A DNA stretch of 64,000 bases, taken from NCBI RefSeq assembly GCF_003344885.1, contig NZ_CP031155.1, forward strand, positions 806,001-870,000, written 5' to 3'. The notes beneath the pieces were generated by a model. It saw only the letters and a list, made by a program, of their open reading frames with translations, ran no database searches and was not told where the DNA came from. This document shows positions 36,184-46,082 of this stretch, in pieces. A program made the position numbers and the translations under genes. Within the stretch, counting starts at the first letter, position 1, and each line of letters begins with the position of its first letter. The stretch is from Altererythrobacter sp. ZODW24. GTDB taxonomy: Bacteria > Pseudomonadota > Alphaproteobacteria > Sphingomonadales > Sphingomonadaceae.

Positions 36184-36993
36184 TCAGTTCTTCTTCACGG
36201 TGCATGGAAGCCCATCGGCCTTCATGCCTGCACAGATCTTGTCCGCTGCAGCCTTGCTGCCCGCAGTAACCTGAACGCGGTAGACCTTACCGATGTCGGC
36301 TTGGCCTTCGACGATTTTGTATTTGGCGCCCTTAAGCGCGTCGGTCCGTCCGCGAATGTCGTTCCAGCCGCGCTGTGCCGCTGCCTTGCTTGCAAGCGCT
36401 GCGACCTGGACGACATAACCGCCACTAGATGTGGAGGATGCCGCAGCCGAAGTACTTGAACCGCCAGCACCTGAACTATTGCCGACCGCTGGTGAACCAC
36501 CGCGGCTGCTGGAATTGGCAGTTGTTGCCGCATCAACGCTAGGTTTCGGAGCATTTTTGTCAGCCAGCGTACCTTCGCTGCCCTGACCTTCGCCCACTTT
36601 GAAGCTGTTGTCGCCGGTGCCTTCAAACTGCTTACCGCCGGGATTTTCAGGCTTTTCCTTATAATCGCCTTCGGGCGCCTCAATCGTGCTGCCATCGGCA
36701 ACCATATCCGGATCGGGGCCGCGATTGCTGGCCCACCAGATGGCCCAGATCAGCAGCGCGAGCGCCAACAGACCCAGCAACAGGAAGCCGATCATCCGGC
36801 CTGCACCGACGCCTTCATCCTCATCATCATAGTCAGACGATTCCAGCCATGGCAGGCTTTCGTCATCCTCATCAAGATTGAGTTCTTCAGTATCGACGCT
36901 CTCGTCGGTTTCAAATTCTTCGACCGTTTCGTCACCATCCAGATCAACCGGATTGCCGTTATCGTCGATATCGCGTGGATCGTTCGCCATCAT
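36184..36993 (-). CDS. SPOR-domain cell-envelope protein
   Basis: 269 residues from ATG 36993. A very acidic N-terminal cytoplasmic part (EEFETDESVDTEELNLDEDDE) leads to one membrane helix (MIGFLLLGLLALALLIWAIWW), a Gly/Ser linker and a C-terminal SPOR domain (GGYVVQVAALASKAAAQRGW ... GKVYRVQVTAGSKAAADKIC). SPOR domains bind denuded peptidoglycan at the septum. It starts right after argS, whose final codons supply the GAGGAAC ribosome site, and leads to nagZ. Confidence 0.88.
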   Translation of the reverse strand: MMANDPRDIDDNGNPVDLDGDETVEEFETDESVDTEELNLDEDDESLPWLESSDYDDEDEGVGAGRMIGFLLLGLLALALLIWAIWWASNRGPDPDMVADGSTIEAPEGDYKEKPENPGGKQFEGTGDNSFKVGEGQGSEGTLADKNAPKPSVDAATTANSSSRGGSPAVGNSSGAGGSSTSAAASSTSSGGYVVQVAALASKAAAQRGWNDIRGRTDALKGAKYKIVEGQADIGKVYRVQVTAGSKAAADKICAGMKADGLPCTVKKN

Positions 36994-36996
36994 CAC

Positions 36997-38745
36997 TTAA
37001 AGTTCCTCAACCGCCTCTACGCCCAAAAGAGCGAGACCATTGCGGATCACCTGCCCGATTTGGGTCGCCAAGAAAAGCCTACCACCGGTCAGAGCATCGT
37101 TCTGTGCCACAATGAACCGTTTTTGCGGATCATCGTTTCCGGCGTTCCAATAGGAATGAAACGCTCCTGCCAATTCATAGAGGAAAAACGCGATCCGGTG
37201 CGGCTCGCGCGCTTGTGCTGCCGCCTCGACGATACGCGGGAATTGCGCGGCCTGCTGCACCATCGCCATTTCGGCACTGCCAAGCAGGTCTATACCGCTT
37301 TCGGCTGGCTTCAGCCCCTCTTCAGCGGCTTTACGCAAGGTCGAGAAGACGCGGGCATGGGCGTATTGGACGTAAAAGACAGGGTTATCCTTCGACGCCT
37401 CCACCACCTTGGCGAAGTCGAATTCCATCTGCGCTTCGGGCTTGCGGGTCAGCATGGTGAAGCGGACGACATCCTTGCCGACCTCATCCACCATTTCAGC
37501 AAGCGTAATGAAATTGCCTGACCTTTTGGACATTTTCAGTGGCTCGCCGTCGCGCATCAGCTGGACCATCTGGATCAACTTGACGTCAAACGGGATGGTC
37601 TTGCCCTCACCCTCCGCCAGAGCGGCAACTGCGGCCTTGATCCGCTTGACCGTGCCAGCGTGATCGGCGCCCCAGATGTTTATGAGAGCGTCTGCGCCCT
37701 CGGCTTTCTGCATGTGGTAAGCGAGGTCAGCCCCGAAATAGGTCCATTTGCCGTCGCTCTTCTTGATCGGGCGATCCTGATCATCTCCGAACTTGGTCGA
37801 CCGGAACAGCGGTAGTTCAACCGGCTCCCAGTCTTCTGGCGGAGCCTTGCCCTTGGGTGCTTCCAGCACGCCATCATAAACGAGGTCCTGCTCACGCAGC
37901 CACGCCTCGGCGGCCTCTGGTTTGCGCGCAGCTTGCAGCGCCGCTTCGGAGGAAAACAGGTCATGATGGATGCCAAGCAGCGCCAGATCGGCCTTTATCA
38001 GTGCCATCATCGCCTCAACCGCCTGAGCGCGGAAGATGGCAAGCCATGCTTCTTCAGGCTCGTCGGCAAACCGGTCGCCCAGTTCACTTGCGAGCGCCTT
38101 GCCAATCGGAACCAGATAATCGCCCGGGTAAAGCCCCTCAGGAATCGCCCCGATGTCATGGCCCAACGCTTCGCGGTAACGCAGATGGACCGAACGAGCG
38201 AGCACATCGACCTGCCCGCCAGCATCATTCACGTAATATTCGCGTACAACCTTATGGCCGGCAAACTCCAGCAAACTTGCAAGCGCATCGCCCACAACCG
38301 CGCCGCGGCAATGGCCCATATGCATCGGGCCGGTTGGATTGGCGGAAACATATTCCACATTCACGCTCTGCCCGCTCCCCATATCGGAACGGCCATAATC
38401 ATCGCCTTGCGCGGCGATGATCCGAATTTCATTGCGCCAAGCGGATTCGGCGATCCGCAAATTGATAAAGCCCGGTCCGGCGATTTCTGCGCTTTCGATG
38501 GTTGGAACTTTTTCAAGCTCCGCCACCAATGCTTCGGCCAAGGCGCGCGGGTTGGTTTTGGCAGGCTTTGCCAGCACCATCGCAGCATTAGTCGACAGAT
38601 CGCCATGCGAGGGATCGCGTGGCGGTTCGACCGTCACGTTCTTGCGCGGCGCATTTGCAGGCAATGTACCCTCGGCCTCAAGCCGGTCTAGCGCGTCGTT
38701 AACATGAGCCGCAAAAGCAGCGTGGATTGGTAGGTGTTCAGACAT
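36997..38745 (-). CDS. argS: Arginyl-tRNA synthetase
   Basis: 582 residues, class I synthetase. Motifs are SANPTGPMHMGHCRGAVVGD (HIGH-type, here HMGH) and LKMSKRSGNFITL (KMSKS-type). The N-terminal Add-1 domain and the C-terminal anticodon-binding part with YVQYAHARVFS are as expected. It charges tRNA-Arg. First gene of the conserved argS-SPOR-nagZ-scpA-scpB-tatABC order. Confidence 0.96.
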   Translation of the reverse strand: MSEHLPIHAAFAAHVNDALDRLEAEGTLPANAPRKNVTVEPPRDPSHGDLSTNAAMVLAKPAKTNPRALAEALVAELEKVPTIESAEIAGPGFINLRIAESAWRNEIRIIAAQGDDYGRSDMGSGQSVNVEYVSANPTGPMHMGHCRGAVVGDALASLLEFAGHKVVREYYVNDAGGQVDVLARSVHLRYREALGHDIGAIPEGLYPGDYLVPIGKALASELGDRFADEPEEAWLAIFRAQAVEAMMALIKADLALLGIHHDLFSSEAALQAARKPEAAEAWLREQDLVYDGVLEAPKGKAPPEDWEPVELPLFRSTKFGDDQDRPIKKSDGKWTYFGADLAYHMQKAEGADALINIWGADHAGTVKRIKAAVAALAEGEGKTIPFDVKLIQMVQLMRDGEPLKMSKRSGNFITLAEMVDEVGKDVVRFTMLTRKPEAQMEFDFAKVVEASKDNPVFYVQYAHARVFSTLRKAAEEGLKPAESGIDLLGSAEMAMVQQAAQFPRIVEAAAQAREPHRIAFFLYELAGAFHSYWNAGNDDPQKRFIVAQNDALTGGRLFLATQIGQVIRNGLALLGVEAVEEL

Positions 38746-38795
38746 GCTGCGCGCCTAGCGGTTTTCACACCGCTAGCAAAGCGCCAGTAACGTAG

Positions 38796-39443
38796 TCAGC
38801 GCGTTACGTTGTAAGCGAACTGCTCCTGATTGAGCTGGAAGCCCACAAGCAGTTCAAAGTTGGCGCGAGCCAGTGCAGCCCGAACTTCGGGTTTCGCGAG
38901 CGGATCAAGCGCGGCATCATCATCACCCGCCTTACGTCGGCGGGTGATTTCGCGGCGGATATCATCTGGCAAAGTGGCTGCGGCACGATCAACAAATGCG
39001 CCAGCCTTTCCGCTACCCTGAGCGCGTTCCTGACCATCAGCAAAATCGATCACGACAGTTCCAACACGCTTACTGACAACGGCCGAGTTGCCGCGCAGAA
39101 CGGTCGCGAAATAGGGCAACTCAACCCGGCGAGCGCCGCGCGTATCAGTGCGGCGGGCCAGCACGTCGAACTCTGCTCCGGTGTAAACCTTCTCGCTCGT
39201 ATCATCACAAGTACTGCGGACATTGGTGATCGTCGCGGTCACGTCCAAAGCTGCGGAGGTCGTCGCGCCGCCGCGGAATGTCGTAATGTCGCCAGTATAG
39301 TCAGGCACACCAACCGGCGGGCAGACCGACCGGATTGCCGTGATGCCGACACCCTCGGTCACAACCAAGTCGCCGCTCTTGGAACAAGCGGCCAGCACTG
39401 TGACCATGGCCACGGTGGAAAGGATACGGAGGGGAGCGTTCAT
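38796..39443 (-). CDS. Lipoprotein, unknown function
   Basis: 215 residues from ATG 39443, preceded by TTGAGGA. Signal peptide NAPLRILSTVAMVTVLAAC with a lipobox and the lipidated Cys near residue 20. The mature part is beta-rich (DVTATITNVRSTC, RVELPYFATVLRG) and ends with a charged helix and a VGFQLNQEQFAYNVTR tail. Alphaproteobacterial homologues are usually annotated as hypothetical. Divergent from ispH with about 100 bp between. Confidence 0.65.
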   Translation of the reverse strand: MNAPLRILSTVAMVTVLAACSKSGDLVVTEGVGITAIRSVCPPVGVPDYTGDITTFRGGATTSAALDVTATITNVRSTCDDTSEKVYTGAEFDVLARRTDTRGARRVELPYFATVLRGNSAVVSKRVGTVVIDFADGQERAQGSGKAGAFVDRAAATLPDDIRREITRRRKAGDDDAALDPLAKPEVRAALARANFELLVGFQLNQEQFAYNVTR

Positions 39444-39542
39444 TGGGTGGATCCTCAAGTCTTATAAGCGCCGTCAGTTCACTTAGCACTTGTCGTTTGG
39501 GGCCTCTAGCTTGGCACGATGCAAATCGCTAGGGGGGACGAT

Positions 39543-40517
39543 ATGAACGCTCCATTGCACGATAGCCCTTCCAGCGCGACCCGCCCGGCGATTACCCTGT
39601 TGATTGCGGCACCCCGTGGCTTTTGCGCTGGCGTGGACCGGGCCATCGAAATCGTCGAGCGCTCGCTCGAGCGATACGGCGCGCCCGTCTATGTCCGTCA
39701 TGAAATCGTTCACAACAAATATGTCGTCGACGGCCTTAAAGACAAAGGCGCGATCTTTGTCGAAGAATTGGATCAAGTTCCCGACGGCGCGCCAGTTGTG
39801 TTCAGTGCCCACGGCGTACCCAAGGCTGTTCCGGCTGAGGCTGACCGGCGCGGACTCGATTATCTCGACGCGACCTGCCCACTCGTGAGCAAGGTTCACC
39901 GTCAGGCTGAACGTCAGATCGAAGCAAACCGTCACATCATTTTCATCGGCCACAAGGGTCACCCCGAAGTCATCGGCACATTCGGACAAGTTCCCGAGGG
40001 TCAGATGACCTTGGTCGAAACGGAAGCGGACGTAGCATCGCTGACCTTCACCAGGGACGACGAGCTGGCATTTCTGACCCAGACAACCCTCTCGGTCGAC
40101 GACACGGGCCGAATCGTCGAGGCGCTGAAGGTTCGCTACCCGCAGATTGTCGGCCCGAAGGCCGAAGATATTTGTTATGCAACGTCGAACCGCCAGGCAT
40201 CAGTGAAGGAAATCGCGCCGAGCTGTGATCTTGTTCTGGTTATCGGGGCGACCAACTCTTCCAATTCGGTAAGGCTCGTTGAAGTGTCCGAACGCTGCGG
40301 CACCGCAGCCAAACTGATTCAGCGCGGAAGCGATATTGACCCCGAATGGCTCCAAGGTGTCGGTACCCTAGGCCTTACCGCCGGTGCTTCGGCGCCTGAA
40401 ACCCTCGTGCGGGAAGTCGTCGACCGGATCGCCGAGCTCCGCACTGTCCATGAGCGCACCGTAACGACCACGGAAGAAAAGATGGTCTTCAAGCTCCCTC
40501 GCCAGCTGACGGACTGA
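39543..40517 (+). CDS. ispH: 4-hydroxy-3-methylbut-2-enyl diphosphate reductase IspH
   Basis: 324 residues from ATG 39543, with GGGGGGA upstream. The three cysteine ligands of the Fe-S cluster are visible: [22 protein letters not shown] and [10 protein letters not shown]. It makes IPP and DMAPP in the last step of the MEP pathway. It leads a conserved run with thrB and rnhA (10 nt and 2 nt gaps). Confidence 0.96.
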   Translation: MNAPLHDSPSSATRPAITLLIAAPRGFCAGVDRAIEIVERSLERYGAPVYVRHEIVHNKYVVDGLKDKGAIFVEELDQVPDGAPVVFSAHGVPKAVPAEADRRGLDYLDATCPLVSKVHRQAERQIEANRHIIFIGHKGHPEVIGTFGQVPEGQMTLVETEADVASLTFTRDDELAFLTQTTLSVDDTGRIVEALKVRYPQIVGPKAEDICYATSNRQASVKEIAPSCDLVLVIGATNSSNSVRLVEVSERCGTAAKLIQRGSDIDPEWLQGVGTLGLTAGASAPETLVREVVDRIAELRTVHERTVTTTEEKMVFKLPRQLTD

Positions 40518-40527
40518 GGGACTCCCG

Positions 40528-41484
40528 GTGGCGGTTTACACAAATCTGGGCGCTGAAGACCTCTCGGCTCTGATCGCACATTATGACGTCGGCACCTTGC
40601 AGTCAGCCAAGGGCATCGCCGAAGGTGTGTCGAACAGCAACTGGCTGATAGAAACATCAAAGGCCCGCTACATTCTGACAATGTACGAGCGGCGGATCGA
40701 GACAAGCGACCTGCCGTTCTTCCTAGGTTTGCTCGACCATCTGGCCGCAGCAAACTGCCCAGTGCCGCGTACTATCCATGACCGTGAGGGCGCCGCTTAC
40801 CGCATGATCGGCGACAAAGCGGTGGCCTTGATCGAATTCCTGCCCGGCGTTTCGCCTGACCAGCCAAGCGCTGAGCAAGCGCGCTCAGTCGGCGCTGCGC
40901 TCGCCGAAATGCACCTCGCAGCTCAGAACTTCCCGCTTCAGCGCGTCAATGCGCTTGGTCCCGAATCGTGGACTGATGTGCTGGAGGAATGCGGCGCTGA
41001 TGCACTTGCCGGTATCGATCCTGCGCTTCCGGCTACAATCGGCACCGCTCGCGAGGTAGCTACAAACTGGCCGGCCGGGCTGCCCGAGACGATCATCCAC
41101 TCTGACCTGTTTCCGGATAATGTCCTGATGCTCGATGGGCATGTGACAGGTATGATCGACTTCTACTTCGCCTGCACCGGCGCAGCGGCCTATGATCTGG
41201 CAGTCACCCACGCGGCGTGGTGTTTTACCAGTGACGGATCGCAGCTGCGCCCTGAAATCTCAGCGGCGCTGATCGCAGGTTACGAATCGCATCGCCCACT
41301 TCAACCTGCGGAAAGGGCCGCTTTGCCGCTTCTCGCGCAGGGTGCTTGCCTGCGATTTATCTCTTCACGCGCGGCAGATTGGCTAGAAATGCAGGATGAT
41401 GCATTGGTTTGTCGCAAAAATCCTATAGAATTCGTGAAACGGTTGTCACAATATTCAGAGATGGGCAGTAGAGCTTTCCAATAG
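40528..41484 (+). CDS. thrB: Homoserine kinase, APH-fold type
   Basis: 318 residues from GTG 40528. It has the kinase pattern of the choline/aminoglycoside phosphotransferase fold: [13 protein letters not shown] near the N-terminus, the catalytic loop [14 protein letters not shown], and [11 protein letters not shown] for Mg. This is the ThrB form common in alphaproteobacteria, unlike the GHMP-type E. coli enzyme. It phosphorylates homoserine for threonine synthesis. Followed 2 nt later by rnhA. Confidence 0.93.
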   Translation: MAVYTNLGAEDLSALIAHYDVGTLQSAKGIAEGVSNSNWLIETSKARYILTMYERRIETSDLPFFLGLLDHLAAANCPVPRTIHDREGAAYRMIGDKAVALIEFLPGVSPDQPSAEQARSVGAALAEMHLAAQNFPLQRVNALGPESWTDVLEECGADALAGIDPALPATIGTAREVATNWPAGLPETIIHSDLFPDNVLMLDGHVTGMIDFYFACTGAAAYDLAVTHAAWCFTSDGSQLRPEISAALIAGYESHRPLQPAERAALPLLAQGACLRFISSRAADWLEMQDDALVCRKNPIEFVKRLSQYSEMGSRAFQ

Positions 41485-41486
41485 AT

Positions 41487-41945
41487 ATGAAACACGTTGA
41501 AATTTATACTGATGGTTCCTGCAAGGGAAACCCCGGCCCCGGCGGCTGGGGCGCGCTGCTGCGCATGGGTAAACATGAAAAAGAGATGTCAGGCGGTGAC
41601 CCCGACACAACCAACAACCGTATGGAGATGCTGGCGATCGTCCGCGCTTTAGAAGCGCTGATCGAGCCCTGCATCGTAGACCTCTATTCCGACAGCAAAT
41701 ATGTGCTCGACGGAATGACGCGTTGGATCGAGGGTTGGCAGGCACGCGGCTGGAAGACTGCCGCCAAAAAGCCGGTCCGCAATACGGATCTATGGCATGA
41801 GTTGATCGAGGCGGCTGGCCGCCATGAAATGCACTGGCACTGGGTTAAGGGCCACAACGGTCATCCCGAAAACGAACGGGCCGACGTGCTCGCCACCGAG
41901 GCAGCAGACGAAGCAGCCCGCGTATTGGCCGAGGACGAAGATTAG
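41487..41945 (+). CDS. rnhA: Ribonuclease HI
   Basis: 152 residues. [19 protein letters not shown] has the first catalytic Asp; [12 protein letters not shown] the Glu, and [12 protein letters not shown] the next Asp, with [18 protein letters not shown] near the C-terminus for the last. It degrades the RNA strand of RNA-DNA hybrids. Third gene of ispH-thrB-rnhA. Confidence 0.96.
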   Translation: MKHVEIYTDGSCKGNPGPGGWGALLRMGKHEKEMSGGDPDTTNNRMEMLAIVRALEALIEPCIVDLYSDSKYVLDGMTRWIEGWQARGWKTAAKKPVRNTDLWHELIEAAGRHEMHWHWVKGHNGHPENERADVLATEAADEAARVLAEDED

Positions 41946-41995
41946 GGGGCACCTAGGCCCGCCGCCGTCCTCGCCCTCATCGCCAAGTTTATGCG

Positions 41996-42172
41996 TTAAG
42001 TGTTATCTTCGGTTGGCGCGCCAGGGCCATTCTTCTTGATAGAGTCGATTGCGTTCTGGGCACTGGCCTTGCTGGAATAACCTTCGGTCGAAAACATGAT
42101 CTCCGAATTGTGCTTGAAGCGCACCCGGAATTCGCCAGCTTTGTCCTTATACATTTCGAATTTATGAGCCAT
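41996..42172 (-). CDS. YegP/DUF1508 small protein
   Basis: 58 residues from ATG 42172, preceded by a strong AAGGAG. The pattern KFEMYKDKAGEFRVRFKHNSEIMFSTEGYSSKASAQNAIDSIKKN is the single DUF1508 repeat found in YegP-like proteins. Function unknown, some members are stress-related. Stands alone between rnhA and the FAD oxidoreductase gene, which end toward it on opposite strand orientations. Confidence 0.87.
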   Translation of the reverse strand: MAHKFEMYKDKAGEFRVRFKHNSEIMFSTEGYSSKASAQNAIDSIKKNGPGAPTEDNT

Positions 42173-42245
42173 CGTATCGTCTCCTTTATGATTTGATTCT
42201 GCGCGCACCCTATCAAATGATACGCCTCTGACTAGTCTGGCCTAA

Positions 42246-43346
42246 CTAGCCCGAGAAGCGCGCGGGACTATAAAGCGATGGATCGAGCCCTAACGTCATG
42301 TCGTCGCGGGGTAAGTCCAGAAGGAGTTGCGAGCCGAACCGAGCAGCCGCCGGAGAGGTCTGGATTCCAAAACCGCCTTGTCCGGCAAACCAGAACAGCC
42401 CTTCGATATGCGAATCATATCCGTAGACCGGCAGCCGGTCGGGCGCGAAACTGCGCAACCCGGCCCATTTGCGTTCAACTGCTAACACCCGCCAGTCCAT
42501 GACCTGTTCTAACTGATCAATCGCCTTGGCCACCGCGAGTTCTTCAGGCGCCGCGTCACATGGCCGTGATGGCTCCTCATCATGTGGGGACAGCCAAACC
42601 CGGCCCGTTTCCGGCTTGAAATAGAATCGTCCGGAGATGTCGAGAACCAGCGGTTGATGGGGCTGCGGCAAAGGATCGGTTCGCAATTGTGCGACAGTCC
42701 TTCGAAACGGCGCAATACCCACCGGCTTCGCGCCAGCTATCGCGGCCACTTCGTCCGCCCAAGCGCCTGCGGCATTCACCAATACCCCGGCTGACACTGT
42801 GGTGCCACCCGACAACTCGATCTCCCAGCGACCGGCGATTTGGCGTGCGCCAATCAAGCGGGCATTGGTCTGAAGAGCAGCGCCACCCTCCCGCGCGCGC
42901 GCGAGGTAATGCGCATGCAAGCTCGCCACATCGATATCAGCGCAGGCAGGTTCCCAGACAGCACCTGTCCACTCAGGCCTTAGCCCAGGCAGCATAGGCT
43001 CGAGGCGGTCACGGGTGATCCGTTCGATATGCGCGCCAGTATCGGCGAACCGCTCCATAAATTCATCTAGCGCAGCCGAGTCTTCATCGCGCCCTATATA
43101 TAGGGCCCCGCGAGATGTCAGAAATCCGTGGTCTTTTAGATAGTCGCCCGAAGCAAGCGTGAGCGGGACAATGTCCGGGCCGCCGTAACATTCCTCCCAG
43201 AATGCCGCCGACCGGCCAGTTGCGTGATAGCCGGGTATGTCTTCCGCCTCGAGCATGATTACAGAGCGCCTACCAGCGATCTCTGCGGCAAGGCTCGCCC
43301 CGGCGATACCTGCGCCGATAATTGCGATGTCAAAATTTGCAGCCAT
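42246..43346 (-). CDS. FAD-dependent oxidoreductase (DAO family)
   Basis: 366 residues. Dinucleotide-binding N-terminus DIAIIGAGIAGASLAAEIA, second FAD contact region VLVNAAGAWADEVAAIAG, and a C-terminal pattern GLFWFAGQGGFGIQTSPAAA. It belongs to the glycine oxidase/D-amino acid dehydrogenase superfamily. Substrate not known. The gene lies 3 nt before the alpha/beta hydrolase stop on the same strand, so both may be one transcript. Confidence 0.88.
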   Translation of the reverse strand: MAANFDIAIIGAGIAGASLAAEIAGRRSVIMLEAEDIPGYHATGRSAAFWEECYGGPDIVPLTLASGDYLKDHGFLTSRGALYIGRDEDSAALDEFMERFADTGAHIERITRDRLEPMLPGLRPEWTGAVWEPACADIDVASLHAHYLARAREGGAALQTNARLIGARQIAGRWEIELSGGTTVSAGVLVNAAGAWADEVAAIAGAKPVGIAPFRRTVAQLRTDPLPQPHQPLVLDISGRFYFKPETGRVWLSPHDEEPSRPCDAAPEELAVAKAIDQLEQVMDWRVLAVERKWAGLRSFAPDRLPVYGYDSHIEGLFWFAGQGGFGIQTSPAAARFGSQLLLDLPRDDMTLGLDPSLYSPARFSG

Positions 43347-43349
43347 TGG

Positions 43350-44333
43350 TCAGTTCTTGGCAGGAGCCACCCGGTCTAGAAATTCGGCGGTTCCATCCAT
43401 TGCGCGCTGACGCACTGCATCGACTTCGCGCAAGATTTCGTGCCGCGCCTCATCACCGAATTGCAGCATTTCACCGTTCGGGAGGCGCTGCGCAGCCTCG
43501 GCAATGGCATCGAAGGCAACCAGCTTATCGTCGGTGGCCGCGAGCAAATAGACAGGCGTATTGATCGCCTCAAGAACGCCCGGTTCGAACAGCGCGCGGG
43601 TGGATGCATAGGACCGTTCGACCCAGCCCCAGCTGCCCGGCCCCATGACAAGCTGCGGACGTTCCTCACGCCAGAAGAGCTCATCCGCATAGCGGTCATC
43701 ATCATGCGTCAGCAGTCTCTCACGGCCCTCGGGAATCTCTCCCGGTTTCTCGCTCCACTTCCATGCCGGGGTGGTGGCTCCTTTGAGTTTCGTGAGCAGC
43801 TTTGCACCGCCATGCATCACGCTTGCCGGCAATCTTCCGATAAAACCGAGCATCGGCGCGGACAGCACCATGGCATCGGGATCGACATATTTTTCAGCCA
43901 ATCCGCGCAAAACGAGGTGGCCGCCCATAGAATGCCCAGCAAGAATATGTGGTTCTTCACGCTCTGATTTCCAAAGCTTCCAGAAGTCGCCAAGATCGCG
44001 CAGCCACGTATCAAAATCATCGATGTGACCCGTCACAGCATCACCAGCCAGCCGCCCCGATCCGGCCTGACCCCGCCAGTCTGCTGCCGTCACCCGCCAG
44101 CCAGCCCGCGCCCATTCTTCAAGCGATTCCAGATATTTTTCGTAATTGTCGCCGCGTCCCGGGAAGAATAACAGCGACCCGCGCGGCACATCTGTGCGTT
44201 GCGGCCAATCGATCCGGCGGATCTCGTGACCATCTGCAGCCCGCCAAATTGTTTCCTCAACGCCAACAGGAATCTCCCTCCGATTAATGGGGAGATTAAT
44301 AGGGTTATTACGGGATTTGCCTGATTGGCTAAT
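43350..44333 (-). CDS. Alpha/beta hydrolase (lysophospholipase-like), likely ATT start
   Basis: About 327 residues. The nucleophile elbow is LAGHSMGGHLVL, the oxyanion region LLFFPGRGDNYEKYL, and Asp and His near TDDKLVAFD and ARHEIL. This fits the serine-hydrolase group with monoacylglycerol lipase/lysophospholipase activity. No in-frame ATG lies near the start of similarity. The best ribosome site (CAGGAGG) lies 5 nt before an ATT at 44333. TTG codons at 44417 and 44432 would invade the divergent cpaA. An ATG directly after the AGGAGG is in another frame, so a sequencing indel is possible too. Confidence 0.75.
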   Translation of the reverse strand: MSQSGKSRNNPINLPINRREIPVGVEETIWRAADGHEIRRIDWPQRTDVPRGSLLFFPGRGDNYEKYLESLEEWARAGWRVTAADWRGQAGSGRLAGDAVTGHIDDFDTWLRDLGDFWKLWKSEREEPHILAGHSMGGHLVLRGLAEKYVDPDAMVLSAPMLGFIGRLPASVMHGGAKLLTKLKGATTPAWKWSEKPGEIPEGRERLLTHDDDRYADELFWREERPQLVMGPGSWGWVERSYASTRALFEPGVLEAINTPVYLLAATDDKLVAFDAIAEAAQRLPNGEMLQFGDEARHEILREVDAVRQRAMDGTAEFLDRVAPAKN

Positions 44334-44411
44334 GCCATCCTCCTGCGGTTGGTTACTATTTGGTAAGTCATACGCTGTAGCACAGCCTCCAAGGGAACCC
44401 TGGGGGCTTAA

Positions 44412-44894
44412 ATGCAAGTTGAGAATTTCCAATACGGACTGCTTATTGCCTTGGCAATTGCGCTGCTATTTGCAGCATTCACCGACATTCGTCGGCGGCA
44501 GATCGACAATTGGCTGAACCTATCCATTGCGCTTGCTGCACCGCTGTTTTGGTGGGCTAGCGGCCTGTCGCTGTGGCCTGAAGTCGCCATCCAGTTCGGC
44601 GTCGCTATCGCAGCATTTGCGGTGTTCGCAGGACTGTTTGCAGTTGGCTGGATGGGCGGCGGCGATGTGAAATTGCTGACCGCACTGGCACTGTGGATCG
44701 ATCCAACATCATTCTTAACCCTGCTGTTCGTGATGGCAGTTGTTGGCGGCATTCTGACGATTGTCGTTGGCGGCTGGCACATCATGCGCCGCAGGAAAGA
44801 CAAAATCGCCATTCCTTACGGTGTGGCAATTGCAGCGGGCGGCCTTTGGGTGCTCGGATTTAACTACATCCCGACAGCAACGGCCAGCGTCTGA
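44412..44894 (+). CDS. cpaA: Prepilin peptidase CpaA (A24 family)
   Basis: 160 residues and very hydrophobic, about five or six helices. The two catalytic aspartates are seen in FTDIRRRQIDN near residue 25 and GWMGGGDVKLL near residue 80. It cleaves the leader of Flp-type pilins. It begins the Tad/Cpa pilus operon and is divergent from the hydrolase gene. Confidence 0.93.
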   Translation: MQVENFQYGLLIALAIALLFAAFTDIRRRQIDNWLNLSIALAAPLFWWASGLSLWPEVAIQFGVAIAAFAVFAGLFAVGWMGGGDVKLLTALALWIDPTSFLTLLFVMAVVGGILTIVVGGWHIMRRRKDKIAIPYGVAIAAGGLWVLGFNYIPTATASV

Positions 44895-45004
44895 ATTTAA
44901 CGCTGAGTTGTCGGGGTGAACCTGATTTTAACCACTTTGCTCTTACTGAGGGCATCAATCCAATTCCGGCACGGGGCCGGTGAATTTAAGGGGGCTTAAG
45001 GGCC

Positions 45005-46021
45005 ATGGACAGGAAGAAGCTGGTTTTGTTGCTGGGGGCGCTGGTCATTGCGATCGGTACAGCCTTGGCTGCACGGAGCATGTTCGCTGGAGCTTCGGCT
45101 CCAACGGTGGAAGCAGCTGCAGTGGCAGAGGGGCCTAGCGTCCTTGTTGCGCAGCGTGCGTTGCCGGTCGGTACAATCATTACGGCAGATGCCATCGGGT
45201 TCCAGAAATGGCCTGAAGAGATGGTGAGCAATGCTTACTTCGTCGATGGCGAGGCAGATATGTCCAAGCTGATCGGCACGGTTGTTCGCTACGGCGTGAC
45301 CGCTGGTGAGCCTGTGACGCAAGGTGCACTTGTTCGCCCAGGCGACCGCGGGTTCCTAGCTGCGGCGCTTGGCCCAGGCATGCGCGCCGTTACGGTGCCT
45401 GTGTCAGCGAAGACCGGCGTTGCCGGCTTCGTCTTCCCGGGTGACCGGATCGACCTAGTCCTGACGCAGACTGTTAAGGGTGATGGCGGCACGCCGCTCA
45501 AAACATCCGAGACTGTTCTTCGCAACATTCGTGTTCTTGCGACTGACCAGTCGACCGAACAGGAAATCGTTGAAGGCAAGACTGTCGTTCGCGCTTTCCG
45601 TACTGTTACACTTGAAGCCACTCCGCGCATCGCTGAAAAGATCGCCGTGGCCCAGACCATCGGTACGCTCAGCCTGTCGCTTCGTTCGCTGGCTGATAGC
45701 CAAGTCGAATTGGAACGCGCCATTGCAGCGGGCGAAGTGTCCGTACCCGAAGGCGCAACCAAGGACGAAGAAGAAGCTATCCTGCGTGAAGCCATGGCTC
45801 GCCCGAATGATAGCAAGTCCACTTTCGTAACCGGCGGTGATGTGTCGCGCTTCCAGCGCAGCACAATCCCGGTCGATAAGAAAGATGCGCCAAAGCAGAC
45901 ATACACGCGTCCAACGATGGGTGTGCCTGCCAAGACCGGCAACGTGCCGGTCCGCCGGACGCCAACTGTTCGCGTAACCCGCGGCAAGCAAACCACCGAA
46001 GTACCAGTGGGGGGCAACTAA
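45005..46021 (+). CDS. cpaB: Flp pilus assembly protein CpaB/RcpC
   Basis: 338 residues. An N-terminal membrane anchor (KKLVLLLGALVIAIGTALAA) is followed by the SAF-like domain LVAQRALPVGTIITADAIGFQKWPEE and RAVTVPVSAKTGVAGFVFPGDRIDL. It sits in the periplasm and helps the secretin CpaC. Second gene of the operon, 110 nt after cpaA, with an AGGGGGC ribosome site. Confidence 0.93.
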   Translation: MDRKKLVLLLGALVIAIGTALAARSMFAGASAPTVEAAAVAEGPSVLVAQRALPVGTIITADAIGFQKWPEEMVSNAYFVDGEADMSKLIGTVVRYGVTAGEPVTQGALVRPGDRGFLAAALGPGMRAVTVPVSAKTGVAGFVFPGDRIDLVLTQTVKGDGGTPLKTSETVLRNIRVLATDQSTEQEIVEGKTVVRAFRTVTLEATPRIAEKIAVAQTIGTLSLSLRSLADSQVELERAIAAGEVSVPEGATKDEEEAILREAMARPNDSKSTFVTGGDVSRFQRSTIPVDKKDAPKQTYTRPTMGVPAKTGNVPVRRTPTVRVTRGKQTTEVPVGGN

Positions 46022-46082
46022 GATGGCTATCCGTAACGAATTCGCCAGCGTCCACGCCGGTAACACCCAAAGGGGCAAGTCA

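Noticed and set aside
42896-42906. GC dinucleotide run in the FAD oxidoreductase gene
   Set aside because: Short and explained by Arg/Ala codons; weaker than the run in tamA.
44090-44392. 100-codon minus-strand frame starting at the ATG after AGGAGG near 44338
   Set aside because: It is out of frame with the hydrolase, which carries clear catalytic motifs; only its start is of interest for the start-codon question.
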